Positions 9,680-18,781 are shown, counted from the first letter of the stretch. The stretch is DNA of 64,000 nt from Rhodococcus yananensis (GCF_020515525.1 NZ_JAIYEP010000003.1:51613-115612), one strand, 5' to 3'. The notes: a model not told the origin generated them from the letters alone. Made by a program: numbers and translations.

Positions 9680-10516
9680 GTGCTCAAGCTTCTGGGGGTC
9701 CGGTCGTTGGGAGGCCGGGACAGCGCCGCCGTGAAACGGGTGCTCGCCCGTGATCCGGTGGCGACGTGCATGGTGGCGGGCCGGGTCGAGGAGTACGGCC
9801 TCGACCACCGGTTGTTCGGTGGCGAGATGTGGAGCCGCGGAGGCCCCGAACAGTCGCTGTGCTTCTCCGGTGCCAACCTCATTCCACTGCTCGGCGAACC
9901 CGACGACATCCGAGCGTTCGCCGATCGGGCGGCCCGTGGCCCGCGGCTCTGCTCATCGCTCGTCGGCCGTGCCGAGCACACGCTGCCCATGTGGGAATTG
10001 CTCGAACCGGGCTGGGGCCCGGCCCGCGAGGTCCGGGCCGAGCAGCCGCTGATGGTTCTCGACCGGGATCCTCTCGTCGCGTCCGATCCCGCGGTGCGGC
10101 GGGTCCGGCCCGACGAACTCGACGCCTACCTGCCCGCCGCCGTCGCGATGTTCATCGAGGAGGTGGGTATCGACCCGCGCTCGGGTGACGGCGGGGCCGG
10201 CTACCGGCGTCGCGTCGCCGGTCTCATCGCGGCGGGCCGCGCCTGGGCCCGGTTCGAGAACGGATCGGTGGTCTTCAAGGCGGAGGTGGGTTCACTGTCC
10301 TCGTCGGTCGGCCAGATCCAGGGGGTGTGGGTGGATCCGGCACGACGCGGAGGCGGACTCGGCACCGCGGGTACGGCCGCCGTGGCGGTGGCCGTCGCCG
10401 CGGGCGGGCGCCTGCCCAGCCTGTACGTCAACAGTTTCAACGTCCGGGCGCGCGCGGCCTATGCGCGCGTCGGATTCCGTCAGGTCGCGACCTTCTCGAC
10501 GGTGCTCCTGGACTGA
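9680..10516 (+). CDS. GNAT family N-acetyltransferase with N-terminal DUF4081 domain
   Basis: About 278 aa. The N-terminal part (DSAAVKRVLARDPVATCMVAGRVEEYG) matches the DUF4081 domain that precedes a GNAT domain in mycobacterial homologues such as Rv2867c (from memory). The C-terminal half carries the GNAT acetyl-CoA motif A, IQGVWVDPARRGGGLGTAGTAA in outline, and motif B LYVNSFNVRARAAYARVGF. Substrate unknown. I place the start at GTG 9680 (VLKLLGVRSLGG); a TTG at 9659 would add 7 residues. It follows ispG after 146 bases and precedes the PBP gene. Confidence 0.85.
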   Translation: MLKLLGVRSLGGRDSAAVKRVLARDPVATCMVAGRVEEYGLDHRLFGGEMWSRGGPEQSLCFSGANLIPLLGEPDDIRAFADRAARGPRLCSSLVGRAEHTLPMWELLEPGWGPAREVRAEQPLMVLDRDPLVASDPAVRRVRPDELDAYLPAAVAMFIEEVGIDPRSGDGGAGYRRRVAGLIAAGRAWARFENGSVVFKAEVGSLSSSVGQIQGVWVDPARRGGGLGTAGTAAVAVAVAAGGRLPSLYVNSFNVRARAAYARVGFRQVATFSTVLLD

Positions 10517-10567
10517 GCGCGGGCTCCCCGACGCGTCCGAATCCCCGGATCCCGGGCATCCCGCACA

Positions 10568-10573
10568 TACGAT
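10568..10573 (+). promoter_or_regulatory. Putative minus-10 of the PBP gene (leaderless)
   Basis: TACGAT lies 8 bases before ATG 10582 and no Shine-Dalgarno intervenes, so transcription probably starts at or next to the start codon. Confidence 0.45.
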
Positions 10574-10581
10574 GACGGGCG

Positions 10582-12411
10582 ATGAACGCTCGACCGACCG
10601 TGGTGCGTCCGGTCGCACCCAGAATCATCGCCCTCGTCGCGGCTGTCGCTGCGGTGGTAGGGATGACCGCGGCATGCGCTTCGCAGCCCACGGGCCCGGA
10701 GGCGTCGGCTGCGGCGTTCCTCGACGACCTCGCCGTACGCGACATCGTCGCGGCCGCGGCGCACACCGATCGCCCGGAGGACGCCGAGGTCGCCATTGCG
10801 GAGGTGTGGGACACCCTGCAGGCCGAGTCGCTCGACGCCGCCACCGCCGGAGTGCGGATGTCGGATGATGCGGCGACCGTCGCGTACGAGTACACGTGGC
10901 ACCTGCCGAAGGACCGGGTCTGGCAGTACACCGGTGAGCTCCATATGGGGCGCAGCGGGAGCCGATGGGTGGTGCGGTGGACGAAGTCCGTGCTGCACCC
11001 GCAACTCGGCGACACCCAGAAGATGTATCTGCGCAGCACACCGGCCCCGCGGGCGCGTGTCAACGAACACGCCGGCAGCGACGTCCTCGTGCCCGGAACG
11101 GTGTACGGCATCGGATTCGACGCCGCGCGGAGCCCCGACGTGTCCGGCGCAGCGCGTGGGCTCGCTGCGGCACTGGCCCGGTTCGATGCGTCGATCACGG
11201 CCCAGTCGATCGCCGAATCCGCCACCGCGTCGACCGGAACGGAGCACATCGTCCGCTTACGGGAGGAAGACTACGACACGGTTGCCGGGACCCTGGCTGC
11301 AATACCCGGGGTCGTCGTGACCGAGCAGGCCGATCTCGTCGCGACCGACCGCACGTTCGCCCCCGACCTGATCGGGCAGATCAAGAAGACGGTGATCGAC
11401 GAGGTCGACGGGACTGCCGGTTGGAGTGTCGTACTCGTCAACCAGTACGGCGGTGAGACCGGCGTGCTCACCGAGACGCCCCCGCAACCCGCGCCGTCGT
11501 TCTCCGTCAGCCTCGATCGCCCGATCCAGGTGGCCGCGCAGGCCGCTGTGGACGCCCGTACCGATCAGGCCATGATGGTCGTGATCGAGACCGACACGGG
11601 TGCCGTGCTCGCGGTCGCACAGAACGCGGCCGCCGACCGGGACGGGCCGGTCGCGCTGACGGGCCAGTATCCGCCCGGATCCACCTTCAAGATCATTACG
11701 TCGGGTGCCGCCATCGCCAACGGCCTCGCGACCCCCGACACCCTCGTCCCGTGCCCGGGCCGGATCACCATCGGTGAGCGCAGCGTGCCCAACTACAACG
11801 AGTTCGCGCTCGGCACGGTCCCCATGGCCACCGCCTTCGCGCGCTCGTGCAACACCACCTTCGCGAAACTCGCCTCCGAGATGGATGCCGACGACCTCAC
11901 CGTCGCCGCCGCGCAGTTCGGTGTGGGTGTCGGGTACGACATCACCGGGATGCCCGCGGTCACCGGATCGGTGCCGCCCGCGGCCGATCTCGTCGAACGT
12001 ACCGAGGACGGCTTCGGGCAGGGGAAGGTCCTCGTGTCGCCGTTCGGGATGGCGCTGGTCGCCGCGACCGTCGCGAACGGGCGGACGCCCGTGCCCTACC
12101 TCATCGAGGGCCGGGACACCGTCGTGGACGGCGACGGCACGCCGATCACACCCGAGATGGTCGACGGTCTCCGCGGGATGATGCGTCTGGTCATCACCAG
12201 CGGCACCGCGGACAGGATCCGTGATCAGGGAGAGGTCTACGGCAAGACCGGCGAGGCCGAGGTCGAGGGCGGGTCGCACGCCTGGTTCGTCGGGTACCGC
12301 GGGAACCTCGCATTCGCGACGCTCGTCGTACGAGGAGGCAGTTCGGACAACGCGGTCGCCGTCACCCGTGACATGTTCGCGGCGCTGCCGCCCGAGTACG
12401 CGGAGCAGTAG
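10582..12411 (+). CDS. Penicillin-binding lipoprotein with NTF2-like (MecA_N) and transpeptidase domains
   Basis: Class B-like D,D-transpeptidase of 609 aa anchored to the outer face of the membrane. A signal peptide ends in the lipobox TAAC (lipidated Cys32). Residues about 38-150 form the NTF2-like MecA N-terminal domain, then a dimerisation domain, then the transpeptidase with all three motifs: SxxK at Ser367-Lys370 (PGSTFK), SxN at Ser422-Asn424 (SCN) and KTG at 555-557. It corresponds to the penicillin-binding lipoprotein Rv2864c that follows the GNAT gene in M. tuberculosis. A role in peptidoglycan cross-linking is inferred. Confidence 0.92.
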   Translation: MNARPTVVRPVAPRIIALVAAVAAVVGMTAACASQPTGPEASAAAFLDDLAVRDIVAAAAHTDRPEDAEVAIAEVWDTLQAESLDAATAGVRMSDDAATVAYEYTWHLPKDRVWQYTGELHMGRSGSRWVVRWTKSVLHPQLGDTQKMYLRSTPAPRARVNEHAGSDVLVPGTVYGIGFDAARSPDVSGAARGLAAALARFDASITAQSIAESATASTGTEHIVRLREEDYDTVAGTLAAIPGVVVTEQADLVATDRTFAPDLIGQIKKTVIDEVDGTAGWSVVLVNQYGGETGVLTETPPQPAPSFSVSLDRPIQVAAQAAVDARTDQAMMVVIETDTGAVLAVAQNAAADRDGPVALTGQYPPGSTFKIITSGAAIANGLATPDTLVPCPGRITIGERSVPNYNEFALGTVPMATAFARSCNTTFAKLASEMDADDLTVAAAQFGVGVGYDITGMPAVTGSVPPAADLVERTEDGFGQGKVLVSPFGMALVAATVANGRTPVPYLIEGRDTVVDGDGTPITPEMVDGLRGMMRLVITSGTADRIRDQGEVYGKTGEAEVEGGSHAWFVGYRGNLAFATLVVRGGSSDNAVAVTRDMFAALPPEYAEQ

Positions 12412-12435
12412 GTACGGGGCGGCGGCGAGCGGTGC

Positions 12436-13293
12436 TCACGGCAGCAGGCCCACCTTCCGTGCCGCCACGACCGCCTCGTGGCGGGTGTGCGCGTCGAGTT
12501 TGCTCATGGCGCTGCGCAGATAGCTCTTGACCGTCTCCGGTCCCACCGACAGGCGGCGCGCGATCTCCACGTTCGTGCAGCCGAGCGCCGCGTGCGCGAG
12601 CACATCGATCTCCCGCGGTGACAGCGCAGGTACCGGCCCACCCCGGTCCGCGTCGTCGGGGTTGCCGGAGAGTCGCCGCGCGAGACCGCGCAGCCGCTGC
12701 TGCAGATCGGGATCGTCGATGTCGTCGGCGAGGATGCGAAGCTCGGCGTACACCTCCCGCACCTCCGACTCCGCCACCGAATCCCGGTCGTCCGGGACGG
12801 TGTGTGCGAGCATCGCCATCCGCCGGTCGACCTCGTCGCGGACCGCGAGTTCGCGCGCGAGACGATCCGCGGCCTGCACGAACGTGCTCAGTACCCGGTC
12901 GCCGAACGGGAGGCGTTCGCGGACCGCGCCGTAGAGAACGGCGCGGGCGGCCCCGCCGACGACGACGGGGACCGCGAGAATCGAGCGCAGCCCTTCCCCG
13001 AGCACCGGGCGGTCGAAATGGTGGGTGATCGACGATGCGCTGCGATAGTCGGGCACCGTGATCGGTCGTGACTCGTCGAGCGCACGTCCCCCGAGCCCGG
13101 CCCGCGGTGGCACGACCACACCCGCGAGGCCGTTGGTGCGGGTACCGAGGAATTCGCTCAGGTACAGGGCGCCGTCGTGCACCTCTCCGGCGAACACGAC
13201 GGGTACACCCGTGTGACCCGCCGCGCGCCGCAGTTCGCTGCGCAGGGCGTCGCTGTCACGGGGACGGAGCAGGGACGATGATCCGGGCGCCAC
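12436..13293 (-). CDS. LuxR-family regulator with N-terminal GAF-like domain
   Basis: A transcription factor of 285 aa. The C-terminal 65 residues are a LuxR/GerE helix-turn-helix: LSPREIDVLAHAALGCTN, VEIARRLSVGPETVKSYLR, SAMSKLDAHTRHEAV. The N-terminal half (GVPVVFAGEVHDGALYLSEF, PRAGLGGRALDESRPI, ILAVPVVVGG) has GAF-domain character, suggesting a small-molecule sensor rather than a phosphoacceptor receiver. The start is placed at GTG 13293, preceded by aaggggtgg; a TTG at 13329 would add 12 residues. It is divergent from the acyl-CoA synthetase gene 113 bases away, which it probably controls. Confidence 0.85.
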   Translation of the reverse strand: MAPGSSSLLRPRDSDALRSELRRAAGHTGVPVVFAGEVHDGALYLSEFLGTRTNGLAGVVVPPRAGLGGRALDESRPITVPDYRSASSITHHFDRPVLGEGLRSILAVPVVVGGAARAVLYGAVRERLPFGDRVLSTFVQAADRLARELAVRDEVDRRMAMLAHTVPDDRDSVAESEVREVYAELRILADDIDDPDLQQRLRGLARRLSGNPDDADRGGPVPALSPREIDVLAHAALGCTNVEIARRLSVGPETVKSYLRSAMSKLDAHTRHEAVVAARKVGLLP

Positions 13294-13406
13294 TTTCTGC
13301 CACCCCTTTCCGGGGGTATCGGAACACAACTGTGACTCGGATCATATGTGGTGACGGGTCTCGAGTGGGACCCCGGGATCAGACGACCGACGAGAGGACG
13401 GACCGC

Positions 13407-15032
13407 ATGGCGGACACCGCGACCCGAGTGAAGGAACTGCTGGACCGCTTCGACACCCCGGATGCCTCGGCCGCGCGGTTGCTGTGCGACGACCATCCCG
13501 CCGACGCGGTCGCGTTCACCGTGGTCGACGCCGATCTGACCGCCACCGACCTGACGTACGGGGAACTGGCCGAACGATCCGCGCGATTCGCGGCGGCGCT
13601 CGCCGAGCTCGGTGTCGAGCCGGGCGACCACGTCGCGACGCTCATGGGCAAGTCCGCCGATCTCGTCGTGGCTCTGCTCGGGATCTGGCGTCGCGGCGCC
13701 GTACACGTCCCCTTGTTCACCGCGTTCGCGCCGCCCGCCATCGCCTTCCGGCTGCGGTCGAGCGGCGCGAAGGTCGTGGTCGCCGACGGAGACCAGGTGG
13801 CGAAGCTCGCTCCGGGAGAGGACATTCCCGAGGACGCGCCGTGGCAGATCGTCGTCGCCGGGGACGGCGGGGGAGTGGGGTTGGACTTCGCCGGACTCCT
13901 CGCGTCCCATGCGGCCGACGACCCGCGCGCGGCGGCGGTTCCGGTCGGCGGGGCCGGTGGCCTCGTCCAGCTGTTCACCTCGGGCACCACCGGCACCCCC
14001 AAGGGGGTTCCCGTCCCGGTGAAGGCGTTGGCGTCCTTCCAGGCGTATCTGGAGTTCGGACTCGACGTACGAGACGACGACGTCTTCTGGAACGCCGCCG
14101 ATCCGGGTTGGGCCTACGGGCTGTACTACGCGCTGCTCGGCCCGATGGCGGCCGGACGACGCAGCATCCTGCTGCACGCAGGATTCTCGCCGGCGCTGAC
14201 CTGGCAGGTGCTCGAACGGTTCGGTGTCACCAACTTCGCTGCCGCTCCCACGGTCTATCGGGCGTTGCGGGCCGACACCGCCGGTCACCCGCCGATCCGG
14301 TTGCGGCGTGCCTCGTCGGCCGGTGAACCCCTCACCCCCGACGTCCTGGCGTGGTCGAGGGACACGCTCGGGGTCGTCGTACGCGACCAGTACGGGCAGA
14401 CCGAGCACGGCATGTTCGTCGTGGACGCGTGGGCCGACGGTCTCCGCGAAGACGTTCCCGAACGGTCCATGGGCAAGCCGTTGCCGGGTTGGACGTGCGC
14501 GGTGCTGCGCGACGACTCCGACGAGATCGCCGCGCCCGGCGAACTCGGCCGCGTCGCGATCGACGTGCAGGCGAGTCCGCTGGTGTGGTTCACCGGATAC
14601 GTCGACGCACCGGAGAAGACCGCCGCGCGGTTCAGCCCGGACGGGCGCTGGTATCTCACCGGTGACGCGGGCAAGGTCGACGAGGACGGGTTCTTCTTCT
14701 TCTCGTCGCGCGACGACGATGTGATCATCATGGCCGGGTACCGAATCGGCCCGTTCGATGTCGAGTCCGTGCTGGTGATGCACCCGGACGTGGTCGAGGC
14801 CGCTGTCGTCGGCATGCCCGACGATCTGCGCGGTGAGGTTCTCGAGGCGTTCGTCGTGCTCCGCGAGGGTGTGGACGGCGACGACGCGATCGAAGCCGAG
14901 CTGCAGAAGCTGGTGAAGACGAAGTTCGCTGCGCACGCCTATCCGCGTGCGGTGCACTTCGTGCCGCATCTGCCGAAGACACCGAGCGGGAAGGTGCAGC
15001 GGTTCCTGTTGCGTCAGGGAGCAGCGCGCTGA
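13407..15032 (+). CDS. Acyl-CoA synthetase (AMP-forming, ANL superfamily)
   Basis: Activates a carboxylic acid to its CoA thioester through an acyl-adenylate. In the 541-aa protein the P-loop-like motif [16 protein letters not shown] is at about residues 189-204; [10 protein letters not shown], the A5-like [34 protein letters not shown] and [10 protein letters not shown] follow, and the catalytic Lys sits in [10 protein letters not shown] at the end. Architecture and spacing resemble medium-chain (ACSM-type) synthetases, but substrate length cannot be read from sequence. gagagga lies 8 bases before ATG 13407. The divergent LuxR/GAF gene is the obvious regulator. Confidence 0.9.
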   Translation: MADTATRVKELLDRFDTPDASAARLLCDDHPADAVAFTVVDADLTATDLTYGELAERSARFAAALAELGVEPGDHVATLMGKSADLVVALLGIWRRGAVHVPLFTAFAPPAIAFRLRSSGAKVVVADGDQVAKLAPGEDIPEDAPWQIVVAGDGGGVGLDFAGLLASHAADDPRAAAVPVGGAGGLVQLFTSGTTGTPKGVPVPVKALASFQAYLEFGLDVRDDDVFWNAADPGWAYGLYYALLGPMAAGRRSILLHAGFSPALTWQVLERFGVTNFAAAPTVYRALRADTAGHPPIRLRRASSAGEPLTPDVLAWSRDTLGVVVRDQYGQTEHGMFVVDAWADGLREDVPERSMGKPLPGWTCAVLRDDSDEIAAPGELGRVAIDVQASPLVWFTGYVDAPEKTAARFSPDGRWYLTGDAGKVDEDGFFFFSSRDDDVIIMAGYRIGPFDVESVLVMHPDVVEAAVVGMPDDLRGEVLEAFVVLREGVDGDDAIEAELQKLVKTKFAAHAYPRAVHFVPHLPKTPSGKVQRFLLRQGAAR

Positions 15033-15069
15033 GCGACCCCGACTCTCGGGGAGGGTGGGGTGCGGGCGC

Positions 15070-15075
15070 TAATCT
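15070..15075 (+). promoter_or_regulatory. Putative minus-10 of map (leaderless)
   Basis: TAATCT ends 7 bases before ATG 15083; the intervening ggacgtc has no ribosome site. This is the cleanest leaderless-type arrangement in the window. Confidence 0.5.
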
Positions 15076-15082
15076 GGACGTC

Positions 15083-15940
15083 ATGTCCACCCGTGCCCCG
15101 CTCGTCCCCGGAACTCCCACGCCGATCCGTACCGTGCCGAACTCGATCGAACGACCCGAGTACGCGTGGAAGCCGACGGCGCAGGAGGGCAACGAACCCT
15201 GGGTGCAGACACCCGAGACGATCGAGAAGATGCGGATCGCATCGAAGATCGCGGCGCAGGCGCTCGCCGAGGCCGGCGCCGCTGTCGCGCCCGGAGTGAC
15301 CACCGACGAGATCGACCGCATCGCGCACGAGTACATGTGCGACCACGGCGCGTATCCGTCGACGCTCGGCTACCGCGGATTCACCAAGTCCTGCTGCACC
15401 TCGCTCAACGAGGTGATCTGCCACGGAATCCCGGACTCGACCGTCGTCGAGGACGGTGACATCGTCAACATCGATGTGACCGCCTACATCCACGGTGTGC
15501 ACGGCGACACCAACGCCACCTTTCTCGCCGGCGACGTGTCCGACGAGGTACGAACCCTCGTCGAACGCACCCGGGAGGCGACGATGCGGGGCATCAAGGC
15601 GGTCAAGCCGGGTCGTGCCCTCAACGTGATCGGCCGGGTCATCGAGTCGTACGCCGACCGGTTCGGGTACGGCGTGGTGCGCGACTTCACCGGGCACGGC
15701 ATCGGGGAGACCTTCCACAACGGATTGGTGATCCTGCACTACGACCGTCCCGACATCGACACGATCATCGAACCCGGCATGGTGTTCACGATCGAGCCGA
15801 TGATCAACCTCGGTACCCCCGACTACGAGATCTGGGACGACGGATGGACGGTCGTCACCAAGGACCGCAAGTGGACCGCTCAGTTCGAGCACACGCTGGT
15901 GGTCACCGAGACGGGCAGCGAGATCCTCACCCTGCCCTGA
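15083..15940 (+). CDS. map: Type I methionine aminopeptidase, long form
   Basis: Removes the initiator methionine from nascent proteins. The 285-aa length includes an extension of about 40 residues before the catalytic domain, as in mycobacterial MapB. The five metal ligands can be placed: Asp in NIDVTAYI, Asp in HGDTNATF, His in [11 protein letters not shown], Glu in [10 protein letters not shown] and Glu in QFEHTLVV; the upstream substrate His is in CHGIPDS. Proline-rich segments in the extension ([12 protein letters not shown]) may help ribosome binding. The gene has its own promoter-like hexamer and faces the ABC permease gene. Confidence 0.96.
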   Translation: MSTRAPLVPGTPTPIRTVPNSIERPEYAWKPTAQEGNEPWVQTPETIEKMRIASKIAAQALAEAGAAVAPGVTTDEIDRIAHEYMCDHGAYPSTLGYRGFTKSCCTSLNEVICHGIPDSTVVEDGDIVNIDVTAYIHGVHGDTNATFLAGDVSDEVRTLVERTREATMRGIKAVKPGRALNVIGRVIESYADRFGYGVVRDFTGHGIGETFHNGLVILHYDRPDIDTIIEPGMVFTIEPMINLGTPDYEIWDDGWTVVTKDRKWTAQFEHTLVVTETGSEILTLP

Positions 15941-15975
15941 CGGTGTACGGGACGCCGGCAGGTGCAGGTCAGGGC
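15934..15975. terminator. Possible hairpin between map and the convergent ABC operon
   Basis: An 8-bp inverted repeat (gccctgac at 15934-15941 with gtcagggc at 15968-15975) encloses a 26-base loop that contains gccggc. It spans the map stop codon and the end of the permease gene. A weak candidate only. Confidence 0.3.
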
Positions 15976-16703
15976 GAGTCGTTCCGCACGACCTGCCACG
16001 CGCCGGCCAGACAGGCCGCGGCGACGCACAACGGCAGTGCCACGAGGGTGACCGCGCGGGGCGAGTCGGCCGACCACGACCACAGCGACGACCAGGACTG
16101 GGTCCAGGTCAGTACGATCGCGGCGAGACCGCCGACGCCGATCACGACGGCTCCCGCGGCGAGGATCCCGGTGGTGGGCCACCGGTGCTGGATCGCACCG
16201 AGGAGCATCGCGAGCGCGACCACGAACGACATCGTCGCGAAGTAGCACAGGAACTGCAGGACGGTGCTGTCGGTGACGAACCGGAGCACGCCGAACATGC
16301 GCATGTCCACACCCCACCCTCCGGTGGCGGCTTCGAGGACCGACAGCGTCTGGAACGCGGCCGCGAACACGAACGATTCGGCCAGACCGATCGCCGTGAC
16401 CGCGGCCACGAACTGGCGGCGGGTGCTGCCGAGCCCGATCGTGAACGGCATCATCTGCGTCATCGACACCATGTAGAACGCGACGACGAATCCGTACGCC
16501 GACAGCACACTGCCGGTGACGTTGTACTGCTGCCCGGTATCGACCAGGGCGAAGATCACCCACGGGATCGTGAATGCCACGGCGAGGATCGCGATCGGCC
16601 ACGCCAGCAGCAGGCGCCACGAGACGATCTGGACCCGCGCGATCGACGCGACACGTGACCAACCGGTGTCGACGGGGGCGGGCAGGGCGAGTGCGGTGGT
16701 CAC
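15969..16703 (-). CDS. ABC transporter permease subunit
   Basis: A 244-aa integral membrane protein with six predicted membrane segments (for example LLLAWPIAILAVAFTIPWVI, VLSAYGFVVAFYMVSM, FLCYFATMSFVVALAMLLGAI). It lacks a recognisable EAA loop and looks like the ABC-2-like permeases paired with YtrA-type GntR regulators. Its ATG overlaps the ATPase stop by 4 bases (ATGA, 16700-16703), so it is translationally coupled. Substrate unknown; such systems are often induced by cell-wall antibiotics, but nothing here shows that directly. Confidence 0.82.
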   Translation of the reverse strand: MTTALALPAPVDTGWSRVASIARVQIVSWRLLLAWPIAILAVAFTIPWVIFALVDTGQQYNVTGSVLSAYGFVVAFYMVSMTQMMPFTIGLGSTRRQFVAAVTAIGLAESFVFAAAFQTLSVLEAATGGWGVDMRMFGVLRFVTDSTVLQFLCYFATMSFVVALAMLLGAIQHRWPTTGILAAGAVVIGVGGLAAIVLTWTQSWSSLWSWSADSPRAVTLVALPLCVAAACLAGAWQVVRNDSP

Positions 16704-17710
16704 AGCGAGGCCTCCTGGTCGACGGTGACGGTCCCGGGGCCGGGGTTCGGGACGGCGTCCGGGTTGCGGTGGAGATGCACGACCAGATCCTGGAGGGACA
16801 CCGGTCTGACGTCGACGTCGGCGGGACGACGGGCGTCGACGTGCGGATCGTCGCGCAGGAAGGTGACCCGGGCGGTGCCGCCGAGCCGTTCCCGATGCAG
16901 CACGGTGCTGTCACCGACGAACCGGGCGACGTCGTCGGAGGGCCCCTGCGCCACGGCAGCCCGCGTGCGCAGCGCATCGGTGTCCTCGTCGAGCACGAGT
17001 CGACCGCGGTCGAGCACGAGCACGTGTTCGAGGAGGTCGGCGACCTCGTCGACGAGGTGGGTGGACAGCACGATCGTGCGTGGATTCTCGGCGTAGTCGA
17101 CGAGTAACTCGTCGTAGAACATCTCGCGTGCCACGGCGTCGAGACCGAGGTAGGGCTCGTCGAAGACGGTGACGGGTGCGCGGGATGCGAGCCCGACGAC
17201 GATGCCGAGCGCGGATGTCATGCCGCGCGAGAGCTTCTTGGCCTTGCGGCCGCGCGGTAGCGCGAACGCGTCGACCAGCCGGTCCGCGTAGTCGGCATCC
17301 CACAGCGGGAGCAGCGCGGTGGCCGCGGCGAGCACGTGACCGACACACATGTCGTCGGGATAGCGCCGGCTGTCGGCGACGAAGCACAGTTGTTGCTGGA
17401 CGGCGTCGTTCTCGTAGGGGTCGGTGCCGAAGACCTCGATGCGGCCGGACGTGGGGCGCAGGTGACCGGCGATCAGCTGCATGAGGGTGGACTTGCCGGC
17501 TCCGTTGCGTCCGAGCAGGCCGTAGATCGTATTGCCGCCGAGCGTGAGATCCACGTCGGACAGAGCCGCGACGTCGCCGAACCGTCTGCCGACCGCCCGG
17601 GCGCGCACGACGACGTCGTCGCGGTCCGGCGGTGGTGCGGAGGTGGGTGTCGGTGAGCCGGGGGTCGGTCGGTCGGGGGTCGCGGGAGAGTTCGACGTCG
17701 TGTGCTTCAT
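16700..17710 (-). CDS. ABC transporter ATP-binding protein
   Basis: Nucleotide-binding subunit, 336 aa. After a proline/threonine-rich tail of about 30 residues come Walker A GRNGAGKS (67-74), the Q-loop FVADSRR region, an unusual signature KKLSRGMTSALG in place of LSGGQ, Walker B APVTVFDEPYLGLDA and the H-loop LSTHLVDEV. The C-terminal 100 residues (ARVTFLRDDPHVDARRPAD) are an accessory domain. The gene overlaps gntR upstream (17707-17710) and the permease downstream by 4 bases each. The pair is likely an exporter or a membrane-stress system. Confidence 0.88.
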   Translation of the reverse strand: MKHTTSNSPATPDRPTPGSPTPTSAPPPDRDDVVVRARAVGRRFGDVAALSDVDLTLGGNTIYGLLGRNGAGKSTLMQLIAGHLRPTSGRIEVFGTDPYENDAVQQQLCFVADSRRYPDDMCVGHVLAAATALLPLWDADYADRLVDAFALPRGRKAKKLSRGMTSALGIVVGLASRAPVTVFDEPYLGLDAVAREMFYDELLVDYAENPRTIVLSTHLVDEVADLLEHVLVLDRGRLVLDEDTDALRTRAAVAQGPSDDVARFVGDSTVLHRERLGGTARVTFLRDDPHVDARRPADVDVRPVSLQDLVVHLHRNPDAVPNPGPGTVTVDQEASL

Positions 17711-18114
17711 GGAGTATCCCAGGTGTCGAGGAGGTCCTTGAGCTCGTCGACGCTCATGCCGAGCTTGTCGGCCTCGCGGACGAGCGGGGCGATGTACTGC
17801 TGCGCAAAGCTCGCGCGTCGCTGCGCGCGGACCTTCTCACGGGCTCCGGGGGTGACGAACATGCCGATTCCTCGCTTCTTGTAGAGGATGCCGTCGGCCA
17901 CGAGGGCACTCAGTCCCTTGGCCGCGGTGGCGGGATTGATCCGGTGGAAGGCAGCGAGTTCGTTCGTCGAGGGAACCTGCTCGTCCTCGATGAAGGTGCC
18001 GTCGAGGATGGAGTTCTCGACGAGTTCCGCGATCTGGCGGAAGAGGGGCTGCGCTCCGTCGGTCGCCACGATGAACCCGCCGGATCGCGTCAGGTTCATC
18101 GGTTCATTACTCAT
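17707..18114 (-). CDS. GntR family regulator, YtrA type
   Basis: A 135-aa repressor-type protein. The N-terminal winged helix carries QPLFRQIAELVENSILDGTF, then VPSTNELAAFHRINPATAAKGLSALVADG and the wing YKKRGIGMFV; the remaining 45 residues are a short alpha-helical dimerisation tail (FAQQYIAPLVREADKLGMS) characteristic of the YtrA subfamily, which controls linked ABC transporters. ATG 18114 is the start because it sits inside a perfect inverted repeat and 7 bases after TATGGT. It heads the three-gene operon gntR-ATPase-permease, which it probably autorepresses. Confidence 0.9.
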   Translation of the reverse strand: MSNEPMNLTRSGGFIVATDGAQPLFRQIAELVENSILDGTFIEDEQVPSTNELAAFHRINPATAAKGLSALVADGILYKKRGIGMFVTPGAREKVRAQRRASFAQQYIAPLVREADKLGMSVDELKDLLDTWDTP

Positions 18115-18124
18115 GTAATGAACC
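18101..18124 (-). promoter_or_regulatory. Inverted-repeat operator over the gntR minus-10 and start codon
   Basis: Perfect 9-bp arms, ggttcatta (18101-18109) and taatgaacc (18116-18124), flank a 6-base spacer that contains the gntR start codon (complement of 18112-18114). The putative minus-10 TATGGT (complement of 18122-18127) overlaps the outer arm. A dimer bound here would block both promoter and start, so this is the probable autoregulatory site. Confidence 0.7.
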
Positions 18125-18176
18125 ATAGAACGTGGAACGCGGGACCGCAATGTCGGGAACGGTGCGGACCTGCGTG

Positions 18177-18182
18177 TAGCGT
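18177..18182 (+). promoter_or_regulatory. Putative minus-10 of the gene at 18190 (leaderless)
   Basis: TAGCGT ends 7 bases before ATG 18190 and no Shine-Dalgarno follows. It lies 53 bases from the divergent gntR operator. Confidence 0.45.
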
Positions 18183-18189
18183 GCCCGAC

Positions 18190-18756
18190 ATGGAGACGAC
18201 GACGGTGTCAACGCAGGGAGGCAGTGTCCACGTCCGGATCGACGGGCCGGTGAGCAGACACACGGTGCTGCTGCTGCCCGGAACCGGCGAGACCGCTGAT
18301 GTGTTCGATGCCGTGTGCGAGAGGCTCCACAACTCGGATCTGCGGACCGTCGTGCTCGACCGCACCGACGGACTCGTACCCGCCGATGTCTTCGCCGTCC
18401 TCGACGAGTTGACACTGCCGTGGGTCCACCTGGTGGGCAGCGGGACCGGTGCCGAACTCGCGTGGGCGGTGGCCGCGGGGCGGTTCGGCAGATTTGCCAG
18501 CCTCGTCGTCGCCGACCGAGGGCACCCGGCCGTTCCCGACCTCGCCGGTGTGATTCGTGATTCCGCGGCACCTGCGGCCGAGGTACCCACCACGATCGTG
18601 ATCGGAAGCGCAGACCGGCGCACCGAAGCCGAGGCCTCCATGCGTTACGTCACCGGCGAGTTCCGCGTCGTCGAACTGGTCGGCATCGGCAACGTCCCCG
18701 CCGACGCACCCTCCGATTTCGCCTCCGCCATCGTGCTGCGCACCGGAAGTTGGTGA
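18190..18756 (+). CDS. Alpha/beta-hydrolase-fold protein lacking the catalytic Ser and His
   Basis: An 188-aa protein with the hydrolase-fold order: LLLPGTGETADVF (oxyanion-type strand), VVLDRTDG, the nucleophile-elbow region HLVGSGTGAELAW at residues 80-92, TTIVIGSADRR with the acid-position Asp142, and ELVGIGNVPADAPSDFASAI at the end. In the elbow G-x-Nuc-x-G the nucleophile position is Gly85, and the expected C-terminal His of GxGH is Asn168. The fold seems kept but the triad lost, so a binding or regulatory role is more likely than hydrolysis. Divergent from gntR, convergent with mtr. Confidence 0.72.
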   Translation: METTTVSTQGGSVHVRIDGPVSRHTVLLLPGTGETADVFDAVCERLHNSDLRTVVLDRTDGLVPADVFAVLDELTLPWVHLVGSGTGAELAWAVAAGRFGRFASLVVADRGHPAVPDLAGVIRDSAAPAAEVPTTIVIGSADRRTEAEASMRYVTGEFRVVELVGIGNVPADAPSDFASAIVLRTGSW

Positions 18757-18781
18757 GGCGCAGCACCGCACAGCACAGACA

